DNA of 64,000 nucleotides from an uncultured Alistipes sp. (GTDB lineage Bacteria; Bacteroidota; Bacteroidia; Bacteroidales; Rikenellaceae): assembly GCA_947623965.1 (NCBI GenBank), contig CANQIF010000009.1, forward strand, positions 1-64,000, read 5' to 3'. The notes under the pieces were generated by a model, which was given only the letters and a program-made list of their open reading frames with translations, searched no databases and was not told the origin of the DNA. A program made the position numbers and the translations under genes. Positions 28,203 to 39,300 of this stretch are shown in pieces; position 1 is the first letter of the stretch, and every line of letters starts with the position of its first letter.

Positions 28203-29327
28203 TTACAGTTTATAGACCTCCGAGCCGGCAAGCAGCAGGCAGCCGAGGCCGTAATCCTCGAAGTCGGGCATCGAATCGACCGTGACGGGCTGGCCGTCCT
28301 TGGGCTCCTTGCCCGTCCCCTGGACGTAGCCCAGGAAGCCATTCTCCTGGACCGATTCATGCGCCATGGCCTCCCAGGCCCGGACGATGACGGGCAGGTA
28401 CTCCGTCCGCTCCAGCAGTCCATTGTTCACACCCCAGGCCATGCCGTAGACGAAGAGCGCCGTACCCGTCAATTCCTTGCCGCCGAAATCGTCGGGATCG
28501 GCCAAGCTCACGTTCCAGAAGCCGTCCGGGCGCTGGCACTTCTTCAGGGCGGCGCACATCGTCCGCAGATCCTTTTCGTAGGTCGCCCGATGCGGATCGT
28601 CGGCCGGCAGCTCGCTCAGCACGCGCACCAGCGCCGCCACGATCCAGCCGTTGCCGCGCGACCAGTAGCAGGATTTGCCGTTCGGCGTCGTGTAGGGCGG
28701 CACGAAGGCCGCGTCGCGCCACCACAATCCGTCGCGCTCGTTGTAGAGCCCGCCGGCCAGTTCGTTGCGCGTGAAGGCGTACATTTGCCACGCCTTCTCG
28801 AAGCAGCGCGGGTCGTTCTTCAGAGCGCCAAACTTCACCAGCACCGGCATGCCCATCTGCACGGCGTCGATCCAGGTCCAGTCGCCGACCTGCGGCGTAG
28901 AGAGCAGCATCTGCACGTGCGAAGCGGTCTTGCGCAGCCGCTCGGGTTCGGGGCACAGCCGGTACAGATCGATGTAGGTCTGCGCGCAGCAATAGTTGTC
29001 GGCATTGCGCGTCGTCGTGTCGTCGCGCCGCATTCCCCACCGGTGGAAGTCAGCCCAGCGGCAGGCGTAGTCGTAGTAGCGGTTCTCGGGATGGATTGCA
29101 TAGAGCGCCATGAGACCTTCGTAATAGACGGCCCGTGTCCAGAGATTCGACTCATAGCACTTCTTGCGGGCGTAGTAGGGAATCACGGCTGTCGGATCGG
29201 CATACTTGCGCATGAAATAATCGTTGGCGCGCACCATCGTCGCCAATACACCGTCGCGATCGGGCGCCGGCTGCGCCTCCGATACGGACGGCAACAGCAG
29301 CAAAAGGAATAGAAGGATTCGGTTCAT
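28203..29327 (-). CDS. GH105 unsaturated rhamnogalacturonyl hydrolase-like enzyme
   Basis: 374 aa from ATG 29327, with a signal peptide (MNRILLFLLLLLPSVSEAQ). It has the (alpha/alpha)6 layout and the WSRGNGW motif near residue 225 found in YteR/YesR and related GH88/GH105 enzymes, plus MDALW-like and WIDAVQMGMP segments with the catalytic Asp region. These enzymes remove the unsaturated uronic acid left at the end of oligosaccharides by pectin or glycosaminoglycan lyases. It stands alone with its own terminator. A second, frameshifted family member is at 42515-43686. GH88 is the alternative assignment. Confidence 0.8.
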   Translation of the reverse strand: MNRILLFLLLLLPSVSEAQPAPDRDGVLATMVRANDYFMRKYADPTAVIPYYARKKCYESNLWTRAVYYEGLMALYAIHPENRYYDYACRWADFHRWGMRRDDTTTRNADNYCCAQTYIDLYRLCPEPERLRKTASHVQMLLSTPQVGDWTWIDAVQMGMPVLVKFGALKNDPRCFEKAWQMYAFTRNELAGGLYNERDGLWWRDAAFVPPYTTPNGKSCYWSRGNGWIVAALVRVLSELPADDPHRATYEKDLRTMCAALKKCQRPDGFWNVSLADPDDFGGKELTGTALFVYGMAWGVNNGLLERTEYLPVIVRAWEAMAHESVQENGFLGYVQGTGKEPKDGQPVTVDSMPDFEDYGLGCLLLAGSEVYKL

Positions 29328-29360
29328 CAATAAAAGGTTGTAGCAAGGTTCTTATTCTCT

Positions 29361-29855
29361 TTGGCTGCGGCCAAGCATGTTCGGCGCTGTCTTCGGCTTA
29401 TCGAACATCTGCGACCTCACAGAGGGCGTGCGGGCCGCAGCCTCCGGTTGTGGTGAAAACGTCTGCGAATAAACTCGACGTCGCAGACGTCAGCAACCCG
29501 CAACCGCCGGCTTTCGAGGAAATGCCTGCCTGCAAACTCGATCGCGCAGCGATCGGCAGCCCGCAGCCGCCCCCTGGCGGAGGGCTGCTCCTCTAAAGTC
29601 GCAAGCCCGTCCGCCCGGCTGCGGGCTTGTCCTGAGTTGGGGGTCGGTCCACCAGGGCCTTCGCGGGCCGCAGCTTCGCCCCGCGAAGGTCCGCTGCTCC
29701 TTTGCGGTCGCTCGCGCAGCCGCTTCGCAAGCCGCAGCCCGAGACAGCAAAATTATTCATTTTTAGCTTCATTTTGAATTTGCGTCCATAGGGCGCAGCT
29801 GGCCGCAGCCTGGGGCAGCGAAAGCGACAGTCTTTGCAGCCACTTCGCAAGCCGC
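29361..29855 (-). repeat. Modular structured intergenic repeat block R8
   Basis: Reverse-oriented units between panB and the GH105 gene, in the direction of transcription. Long hairpin remnant near 29430-29450, CGACGTC-type mini-hairpin near 29473-29489, CGATCGC-type near 29539-29556, second arm near 29561-29627, variant hairpin (GCAGCTTCGCC..CGAAGGTCC) near 29668-29693 with its head CTTCGCAAGC near 29721. A remnant head lies near 29840. Nothing gene-like in 29328-29906. Confidence 0.82.
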
Positions 29856-29906
29856 GGCCCAAGCTTAAACAACCTACCGGAGCGAGCCCGGTTCGACCGG
29901 AGGGGG

Positions 29907-30722
29907 TCAATACTGTTCGTTTTCGTTGGGGAAGTCGCCCGACTTGACGTCGCCGACGTAGCGGCCGACCGCCTCCCGCATCGTCTCGAACAGATCGGCA
30001 TAGCGGCGCAGGAACTTGGGTTTGAAACCCTTGTTGATTCCCAGCATATCGTGCACGACGAGCACCTGGCCGTCGCAGCCGGCACCGGCGCCGATGCCGA
30101 TCGTCGGCATCGAGACCTCCTTCGTGACGCGCGCCGCCAAAGCCGCAGGGATCTTTTCGAGGACCAAACCGAAACAGCCCGCCTCGTCGAGCAGTTTCGC
30201 GTCGCGGAGAAGCTTCGCGGCCTCGGCCTCCTCCTTGGCCCGCAGGCCGTAACCGCCGAACTGGTGCACCGACTGGGGCGTCAGTCCGAGGTGGCCCATG
30301 ACGGGAATGCCGGCGGTCAGAATCTTCTTGATGCAGGGGAGCAGATCCTCGCCCCCCTCGATCTTCACACCGTCGGCCCCCGACTCCTTCATGATGCGGA
30401 CGGCCGACGCAAGAGCCACGTCGGGATTGCCGCTGCAGGTGCCGAAGGGCATATCGACCACCACGAAGGCGTGTTCGACGGCACGCACGACCGAGGCGGC
30501 GTGGTAGATCATCATATCGAGCGTAATGGGCAGCGTCGTGGTGTAGCCGGCCATCACGTTGGCGGCCGAATCGCCCACCAGAATCACATCGACACCGGCG
30601 GCATCGACGATCTTGGCCATCGAATAATCGTACGAGGTAAGCATGGCGATCTTCTCGCCGCTGCGTTTCATCTCCGCCAGCTTCGCCGTGGTGACGGGGC
30701 GGACTTTCGATTCTACTGACAT
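29907..30722 (-). CDS. panB: 3-methyl-2-oxobutanoate hydroxymethyltransferase
   Basis: 271 aa from ATG 30722 (MSVESKVRPVTTAKL). Metal- and substrate-binding landmarks: VGDSAANVM, DMPFGTC, GYGLRAK and the C-terminal GIGAGAGCDGQVLVVHDMLG. It transfers a hydroxymethyl group from 5,10-methylene-THF to alpha-ketoisovalerate, the first committed step of pantothenate and CoA synthesis. Other pan genes are not in the window. The 30723-30906 gap holds its promoter box and a short GC hairpin. Confidence 0.97.
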   Translation of the reverse strand: MSVESKVRPVTTAKLAEMKRSGEKIAMLTSYDYSMAKIVDAAGVDVILVGDSAANVMAGYTTTLPITLDMMIYHAASVVRAVEHAFVVVDMPFGTCSGNPDVALASAVRIMKESGADGVKIEGGEDLLPCIKKILTAGIPVMGHLGLTPQSVHQFGGYGLRAKEEAEAAKLLRDAKLLDEAGCFGLVLEKIPAALAARVTKEVSMPTIGIGAGAGCDGQVLVVHDMLGINKGFKPKFLRRYADLFETMREAVGRYVGDVKSGDFPNENEQY

Positions 30723-30786
30723 GTTTTTATGCAGAATGGGTTGACGTTTCCGGAATACGGGCCGCTTCTGCGGCCGTTCCGACAGG

Positions 30787-30794
30787 CAAATGTA
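30787..30794 (-). promoter_or_regulatory. Bacteroidota -7 box for panB
   Basis: Minus strand reads TACATTTG with TTTC 19 bp further upstream. The leader to the ATG is about 60 nt and contains the GC hairpin GGCCGCTTCTGCGGCC (30760-30775). Confidence 0.65.
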
Positions 30795-30906
30795 CGAAAC
30801 TTTATCGAAAACGGAAACGGATCGGCGGACGGATTTGCCGGTTCGTCCGGAAAGCCCTGTCTTCGGGCCGTTGCAGCATCGCATCCGATCCTAAAAAAGT
30901 TTCTAT

Positions 30907-31488
30907 ATGCAAAAGGTCATCCGCTATTTCAGCTGCACAACCTACGGCTTATTGTTGATCGGTACCGCCATCGGGGTCTTTCAGGGTACCATGCACCCGC
31001 TGGCGGCGCTCTTCACGCCGGGTGGCATATACCTGCTTTTCGCGGGATGCCGGTTCGCCATCCGCTTTCTGTTCTGGTACGACGAATTGCGGCAGGAATT
31101 CAACCGCAAGGCCGGCGAACGGATCGTGCCCCGGGAGCGTCTCACGTGGCAGCTGCTCACCTGCTGGCACGGCTCGACACCGCAGGCCACCCGCTGGCGC
31201 CGCCGCTACAACTTCATGGCGATCTTCGCCACTCTGATGTGCTGCTCGATCCTCATCTACGGCGTGTTGATCTATCTGGCCCTGGGGCTCATCGGCGGCT
31301 CCTCGAGCGGTTCGAAAAGTTCAGGGTCCTCGGATGGATCAAACGAAATTCCCTGGCAGTATCGAGGCTGCCATAACTGCCGATGGGGTTACAGCACGGC
31401 TGCGAACTTGCCGGCGGAGGCAATACCGCGGGAAGGGGCGGCACCTGTTCGCGCTGGGAACAATGGCATAAAAAACGATCGAGAATAA
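30907..31488 (+). CDS. Hypothetical inner-membrane protein
   Basis: 193 aa, not recognised. Two closely spaced hydrophobic segments (about residues 10-30 and 36-54), a charged loop (RQEFNRKAGERIVPRERL), and a third segment at about 100-127. The C-terminal third is Ser/Gly-rich (SSSGSKSSGSSDGS) and then hydrophilic with two Cys in CHNC. The last ~60 residues lack the character of a folded domain. Divergent from panB; no partner gene is apparent. Confidence 0.55.
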   Translation: MQKVIRYFSCTTYGLLLIGTAIGVFQGTMHPLAALFTPGGIYLLFAGCRFAIRFLFWYDELRQEFNRKAGERIVPRERLTWQLLTCWHGSTPQATRWRRRYNFMAIFATLMCCSILIYGVLIYLALGLIGGSSSGSKSSGSSDGSNEIPWQYRGCHNCRWGYSTAANLPAEAIPREGAAPVRAGNNGIKNDRE

Positions 31489-31567
31489 ATGATGCGGCGA
31501 AGGCCAGAGGCGGGAGGCGGCGCCTGAGCGGGCGCAAACTCATCCTCCAATAGGGTTGCCGGGGCAC

Positions 31568-32705
31568 TGGCTTCGGGCCGGAGCTTGCGAAGGGCACGCT
31601 CGAGTGGACCTGGGGGGGACGCGAGCTGCGAGCCTCGGCCGGGCGGAGGCTGCAGCCCGCCGATCCCTTTGGGATCGATTTTGGCGGACAAGCCCGCAGC
31701 CGAGCGGCCAGGTTTGCGACTTGGAGGAGCAGCCCTCCGCCAGACAGCTGCGGGTTGCTGCGCCCATTCGGGCACAAATTTATCCTTCAATAGGTTTGCC
31801 GGGGACACTGACTTCGGGCCGCGGCTTGCGAAGCGCCTGCACGAGCGGACGCAAAGGCGGACGCGAGTTGCGGGCCTTCGCGGGGCGAAGCTGCGGCCCG
31901 CCGGTCGCTGCGCGACCGAATTAACAAACAATCACAACAGCCATAATCGGCGGCAGCGTATTGCGTCCATCCGGGCACAAATTCAAAATTATATTCGGGC
32001 CGGAGCTTGCGAAGGGCACGCTCGAGTGGACCTGGGGGACGCGAGTTGCGGGCCTTCGCAGGGCGAAGCTGCGGCCCGCCGGCGCCCTTGCGGGCGCAAT
32101 TCAAGATTCAAAATTCAAGATTCAAAATTAAATTTGTCCGCAAATCATGCCTGGGCGTTTATTTCAGTTCGGGCTGCAGCCTGCGGAGGGTGCAACGACA
32201 TAGAGGAATTGCAGGCCTCCGCAGCCCCAGGCTGCGGCCCGCCGGCGCCCTTACGGGCGCAATTCATGATTCAAAATTCAAGATTCGAAATTAGATTTGT
32301 CCGCAAATCATGCCTGGGCGTTTATTTCGATTCGGGCTGCAGCCTGCGAAGGGCGCAACGACGTAGAGGAGTTGCGGGCCTCCGCCACCCCCAGGCTGCG
32401 GCCCGCACGGTCCTGACGGACCGATTCCAAACTGAGGCAAGCCCGCAGCCGAGCGGTGGGTTTGCTCGAGCGGACTTGCAGGACGCGAAGAAGCAGCCTC
32501 CACCCTGGGGCGGCTGCGGGCTGCTGCGATTCCTTACCGGAATCGCAAATTCAAAATTAAAAATGAAGAATTAAAAAGGAGCTCGAGGCGCAATCTACGG
32601 AGCACACGCAAGTTCGGCAACGAACTGTGGGCCTCCGCCACCCCCAGGCCGCTGCCCGCCGATGTCTGGCGGCATCGATTCCGTACGAAAGACCAACCGT
32701 CTGCA
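31568..32705 (+). repeat. Modular structured intergenic repeat block R9 (longest)
   Basis: At least six forward units between convergent genes. Heads near 31571, 31818, 32000 (variant CTTGCGAAG), 32171, 32336 and 32585. Mini-hairpins: CGATCCC-TTT-GGGATCG at 31661-31677, CGGTCGC-TGC-GCGACCG near 31901, GCGCCC types near 32080 and 32244, CGGTCC-TGAC-GGACCG near 32407, and CGATTCC types near 32528 and 32684. Heptad linkers follow the GCGCCC hairpins near 32096-32130 and 32262-32295. An open frame of over 300 codons runs through this block but is built only from repeat modules. No gene is supported in 31489-32714. Confidence 0.88.
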
Positions 32706-32714
32706 GCCCGCCGT

Positions 32715-33245
32715 CTATGGCCGCAGCGCCTTGAAAAACTCCCACAGCACCACCCCGCCCGAGACCGAAACGTTGATCGAGTGCTTCGTGCCGATCTGCG
32801 GAATTTCGATCGCGCCGTCGCAGCGGTCGACCGCCTCCTGCGCCACCCCCTCGACCTCGTTGCCGAAGAGAAGCGCATAGCGGCATCCGCGCTCCGCACG
32901 CCAGTCGTCGAGCATCACGGCCCCCTCGACCTGCTCGACGGCCAGCACCCGGTACCCTTCGGCCTTCAGCCGGTCGACCGCATCGAGGGTCGAGGCGCTG
33001 TAGCTCCAGGGAACCGTCAGTTCGGCCCCGAGGGCCGTCTTGTGGATCTCGCGGGCGGGCGGCGTCGCCGTGATGCCGCAGAGCACGATCCGCTCGACGG
33101 CGAAGGCATCGCCCGTCCGGAAAAAGGCGCCGACGTTCTGCATCGAGCGCACGTTGTCCAGCACGACCGTCACAGGCATCTTCGTCATCGCGGCAAAGGC
33201 CTCGGCCGTGGGCCGGCCGAGCGCTTCATTGGGAATTTTTCGCAT
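32715..33245 (-). CDS. TrmH/SpoU-family RNA methyltransferase
   Basis: 176 aa from ATG 33245. SPOUT fold with the trefoil-knot motifs: N-terminal [20 protein letters not shown], motif 2 [10 protein letters not shown] near residue 125, and motif 3 [19 protein letters not shown] near residue 148. It lacks the extra L30e-like substrate domain, so it is the short TrmL/TrmH-like form that 2'-O-methylates tRNA or rRNA; the target base cannot be told. Divergent from glnS across a 102-bp promoter region. Confidence 0.9.
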   Translation of the reverse strand: MRKIPNEALGRPTAEAFAAMTKMPVTVVLDNVRSMQNVGAFFRTGDAFAVERIVLCGITATPPAREIHKTALGAELTVPWSYSASTLDAVDRLKAEGYRVLAVEQVEGAVMLDDWRAERGCRYALLFGNEVEGVAQEAVDRCDGAIEIPQIGTKHSINVSVSGGVVLWEFFKALRP

Positions 33246-33267
33246 GGGAAATCGATATATCGTGGGG

Positions 33268-33275
33268 CAAAAATA
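33268..33275 (-). promoter_or_regulatory. Bacteroidota -7 box for the SpoU methylase
   Basis: Minus strand reads TATTTTTG, 22 bp ahead of the ATG. It lies back to back with the glnS box. Confidence 0.6.
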
Positions 33276-33296
33276 ATCAAAATCGAAATTTTTCCC

Positions 33297-33304
33297 TACT
33301 TTTG
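33297..33304 (+). promoter_or_regulatory. Bacteroidota -7 box for glnS
   Basis: TACTTTTG, 43 bp ahead of the glnS ATG; no clear -33 match. It supports the ATG at 33348 over longer frames. Confidence 0.65.
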
Positions 33305-33347
33305 TCGCTTGAACATATCCGACGTTCGAAACGTAAAACGCAACACT

Positions 33348-35024
<1,677 letters not shown>

Positions 35025-35040
35025 GAACAACCGGCACGCA

Positions 35041-35085
35041 CCTCTCCGCAAACCTCTCATAAGGGGATTTTGCGGAGAGGTTTTA
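35041..35085 (+). terminator. Intrinsic terminator of glnS
   Basis: CCTCTCCGCAAA (35041-35052) pairs perfectly with TTTGCGGAGAGG (35069-35080), followed by TTTTATTA. It begins 16 bp after the stop and ends 20 bp before the next ATG. Confidence 0.92.
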
Positions 35086-35105
35086 TTATATCAAACGCCA
35101 TATTT

Positions 35106-35747
35106 ATGCTTTCATCGAAATTCCGGAGCGCCCTGCGCCGGTACGGCCTGGCCGGTCTGTTTCGCGCCGGCCTGCAGCGTATACTGCGAACAATCGGCAT
35201 CATCTGGATTCGCAATGAACTCTATCGAAAGGCCTGCTCGGCTCCCGAAAAAGAGGTGCCACCCTATCGGGAGCTGGTATTCGCGGATTTCGAACGGCAA
35301 GCCGCATTCGATCCGCAATGGTTCACCCCGATCCGGCTGCAGCAGATCGCCCGCCGCTTTCGGGTACCGGAAACAACTGCGTTCGGATGCTTCGACGGTG
35401 AACAGCTCATCGCCTACGGCTGGCTCTCGGGAAAATACATGGGATACTCGAAGCAGCTGCTTCCTGCCGGCGACGGCTATCTGTGGGACGATTACACGCA
35501 TCCCGACTACCGCGGGCAGGGCTTGCATACCCAGATAATTCGGATTCGTGACCAGAAACTGTATGAACGAGGGCTCCGTTACGGCGTAGGCATGGTACGG
35601 GATTTCAACCGTGCTTCGCGCCGGGGATTCGAACAAGCTGGGTATACCCTGTTCGAACGTTACACAGTCTGCGGCTTTCGGGGCGGGAAACTACATTGCA
35701 CGCGCCGATACGGGAAAGCTGCTCCGGAAATATCGCTTCGTTCCTGA
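35106..35747 (+). CDS. GNAT-family acetyltransferase
   Basis: 213 aa from ATG 35106, after the glnS terminator. The acetyl-CoA-binding segment is THPDYRGQGLHTQII near residue 137, with the R-G-x-G-x pattern of motif A; the fold ends in RGFEQAGYTLFERY. The basic N-terminus (about 45 residues) is not part of the usual domain. Substrate unknown. No promoter box was found; it may be read through from glnS or have a weak promoter. Confidence 0.75.
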   Translation: MLSSKFRSALRRYGLAGLFRAGLQRILRTIGIIWIRNELYRKACSAPEKEVPPYRELVFADFERQAAFDPQWFTPIRLQQIARRFRVPETTAFGCFDGEQLIAYGWLSGKYMGYSKQLLPAGDGYLWDDYTHPDYRGQGLHTQIIRIRDQKLYERGLRYGVGMVRDFNRASRRGFEQAGYTLFERYTVCGFRGGKLHCTRRYGKAAPEISLRS

Positions 35748-35764
35748 CTTGTCAGGAAGATGTT

Positions 35765-36310
35765 TTGCGTCCAATTCGTCATTGCAGACGTCGGCTGTGC
35801 GCTGCCGGTGTTGCAAGGTAAATACCTGTTTGCAAAATCGGTCCGATAGGACCGGCAGCCCGCAGCCGCTGACCATGCCAAAGTGGCTTGTTGCAAACTC
35901 GACGTCGGAGACGTCGGCAGCCCGCAGCCGTCCCCGGGCGGAGGGCTGCAACTCCTTACAGTCGGTGCCGCCCGTCCGCTCGGCTGCGGGCTTGCCTTAC
36001 ACGGAATCGACATCGCAAGAGGTCGGAGGGCCGCAACCTCTGCCGGCGGAGGCACGCTGCTCCTTAACGTCGCATGCGTGCCCCGCAGGCTGCAGCCCGA
36101 GCATAATTTTGAATCTTGAATTTTGAATTCTGAATTTGCGCCCAAATGGGCGCAGCGGGCCGCAGCTTCGCCCCGCGAAGGCCCGCTACTCGCGTCCGCC
36201 TTTGCGTCCGTTCGTGCCGGCCTTCGCAAGCCGCGGCCCGAATATCATTTTCCACTTTTCATTCTTCATTTTTCATTCGCGCCCGAAACGGGCGCAACGG
36301 GCCTGAACTT
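35765..36310 (-). repeat. Modular structured intergenic repeat block R10
   Basis: Reverse-oriented units between convergent genes. CGGTCC-type hairpin near 35838-35854, CGACGTC-type near 35900-35917, second arm near 35919-35994, long hairpin remnant near 36028-36058 with head CCGCAGGCTGC near 36082. Heptad linkers occupy 36103-36135, then a GCGCCC hairpin, and the variant hairpin GCAGCTTCGCCCCGCGAAGGCCCG near 36161-36185 with its head CTTCGCAAGCCG near 36223. No gene in 35748-36353. Confidence 0.86.
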
Positions 36311-36353
36311 CGCCCGGCTCCGGTCCGAATCCAGACCAAACCAAAAAACCGAC

Positions 36354-39300
36354 CTACTCCTCGACCGTTACGGCCATCAGGCCGATCACCACGTCGTTCG
36401 AAAGGGTCTCCAACTCCAGCTCGGCGAGCTCCTTCGCCGGATCGACCGGCATTTGCAGCACCACGGCGGCTCCGCCCTCGATGTAGCGGGCTCCGACCCC
36501 CTCGATGCCGAATTGGCGGTCGAGGTAACGGCTCATTTTTCCCGATCCGAGGTGCAGCCGTTCGAGCGGCAGGAATTCGGCGTGCTGCCGGTCGAACGGC
36601 GCCCGGAACGCATGTCCGTCGTGGTAGGCGATCTGTTCGACCGGGGCCCAGGTGTCGGGGTTGACGATGGCGAGCGGCTCGGCGCTGCTTCCGTCGGCGT
36701 AGCGGACGCGCACGATGCCGTTCTCGATCCGGCATTGCATCGGGTTGGTCGATCCGGCCAGCACGAAGATCAACTGCCGGCCCCGCCCCGAAAGGGGCAC
36801 GGCAAGACGGTCGGGGTACTGCTTCCACAACGACGTGTAGCAGATGTTCGGCCCTGTGTGCGCCATGCGGAAAGGGATGCGCTGCGTGTCGCTCTCAAGA
36901 CCAGCTCTGTTCCCGGAACCGTCCCCAAAACCGGAACTGTACCCGAACCCGGAACCGTCTTTGTTCCCGAAACCAGTCCCGTTTCCGAAAACAGAACCGT
37001 CCCCGAGGCCGACCCCGCTCTCTCTCCGCCCGCGCAGCGGCTCGCGCTCCGCCGTCAGCAGCCCCGTGCGGTCGTCGAGCCGCTTTTCGAGCAGTCGGCG
37101 GCGCAGGCCGCTGTCGTCGATCGCCACCGTGTCGGTCGGATGACACCACTCGCCGAAGCCGTGCAGCGGTATTTGCAGCGTGGTCGTTCCGCTGCGGTTC
37201 GAACGGTAGGCATTGCGGTAGATGTCGGTGACGCAGGCATTGTAGAAACGGCTTATATCGATCGTGCGGTAGCGCCGCGCGCTCCCGGATTTTTCCACTT
37301 TCGAGGGTCCGGAAGCTTTCGAAAGGCCGGGAACACTGCGGTGCGAATTGCCGGGACCCCGCCCAACCGAGGAAGCCTGCCCAGCTTCGAAAGCTCGCCC
37401 GGCTAAGGAAGTCTGCCCGGCCTCGGAAACCCGCCTTGCTCCAGAAAGCCCTTCGGACCCCGCCTTGGCCCCAGCCTCGGCTCCCGTCTCAAAGCCTCCC
37501 TCCCGGACCCAATAGGCCAGCCCGTCGGCTGTTTCGTATTTCACGAACCGAAGGCCGCCGGCACGTCCCCACGTTTCCCCGGTGCAGCGGACCTCTCCGC
37601 TCTGCGGCCGCGTCTCGATGCACACCTCGCGGCGGAGCCCCGCTCCCAGGGCGATGCGGATGCGCGGGGTCCCGAACGAGGGCTCGACCCGCTCCCAGGC
37701 CGCCTTGCGGCCGTCCACCGTCACCCGCTTGATCCGCCGGTCGCCGACCGGAACGACCAGTTCGCAGCGGGTGCCGGCCGGGTAGCGGTTTTCGATCGTG
37801 TAGCGGATGGCGCCGCTGTCGCGCTGCATGCGGTAGGCGATGTCGGGCAGTTCGATCGCTGCGCGGTCCCAGGCTGCGGGAAATCCCGGGCGGAGCTCCA
37901 CGCGCCCCTCGGCGCCGAGCAGGTCGGGCCGGATGCCGAAGAGCCCCTCGACCAATGCCCGGGCCCAGACGCCGATCGGGTCGGCGAAGTCGCGGTAGCA
38001 CTCGCCGCGTGCGGCGTCGAGGTAGCTGAGCTGGCCGAAGTTGAGCGGCGAGGCGCCGAGGTACATGTTGTCGAGCGCGACACTCTTCATAAGAGCGAAG
38101 GCCTCCTCGCTCCATCCCGCCTGCCAATAGGCCAGCGCTGCATGCATCGCCTCGGCGATGGCGACGTTGTTGATGCTCCAGGCATAGGGCTGCCACGTGG
38201 TGGTGGCCGGAATGCACAGACCCGGAACCTCCGGCCGTCCCGCTTCGCGCACGGGAATCTGCGGCAGGTGCTCCAGCGCATAGCAGGCCGTGGCGGCCGC
38301 CTCGAAGGAATCGCCCGCCTCCGAGTCGATCGTGTGGTATACGGTCCACAGCGCCGCCGCGGTGTGCAGCCGGCGGTGGCCCGTCGCGTCGCGGTATTCG
38401 CCCCAGTGCAGCCCCTCGGCATCCCACAGCTGCTCGTGCATGGCGCGGCGGATCGCCTTGGCCTCCTCGCGGTAGGGGGTCGGATCGAGCCCGAGCCGTT
38501 CGGCGATGCGGGCCGTCTCGCGATAGGCGTAGAGGTTGTAGGCCGAGGAGTGGGCGACGGCCCCGCCGCCGTAGAAGAGCGCATCGCTCGCCCAGATGCA
38601 GCAGTAGGCGTCGTAGAGGTGGTCGCCGTCGGGGTCGAAGTTGCGTTTTTCCCATTGCAGGTGGCGCTCGATGACGGGGAAGAGTTGCCGCATAAGGGTC
38701 GTGTCGCCCGTCGCGCGCAGGTGGCGCAGGAGGGCGTCGATGTAGACGAGATTCATATCGTAGTGCGACATCTCGCGCCGCCCCGGACGCCGGCAGATGT
38801 AGCCGTTGCTGTACATCGGCGTACCCCAGCGCTTCTCGGCGCGGGCCAGATTAAGAGCCGAATCGAGCCGCGGATGGTCGTAACAGGGCTCGACATCGGT
38901 CACCTGGTTGGCGGCGTAGGTGACGAAGTGGGTGCGGGCCCGGTCGTGGCGGCCGATGGCGTCGCCCGCGTAGGCGCCGCGCCAGCCGAGATGCTCCGTG
39001 CGCCAGCCGACCGCCCCGTGCAGCCAGGTCCGGCCGCTCCAGATGCCGTCCGCCGCGATGCACAGCGCCCCCGCGATCGGGTCGATCCGGGGATCGGGCG
39101 TCTCGATCCGCATCCCGCCGGCCAGCAGGCTCCGCTCCCGCTCGGCACGGGTCAGGAGGAGAGCCGGATCGTGCTGGCTGCACGCCCCGACGGCCTGCGG
39201 AACGTAGGCCACGAGCCGTTCGCCGTGCGGGGGCAGCTCGATGACGCCGGTCAGATGCGGCGTCGGTTCCAACCGCCGCTCCGACAGCGGAATGATGAGT

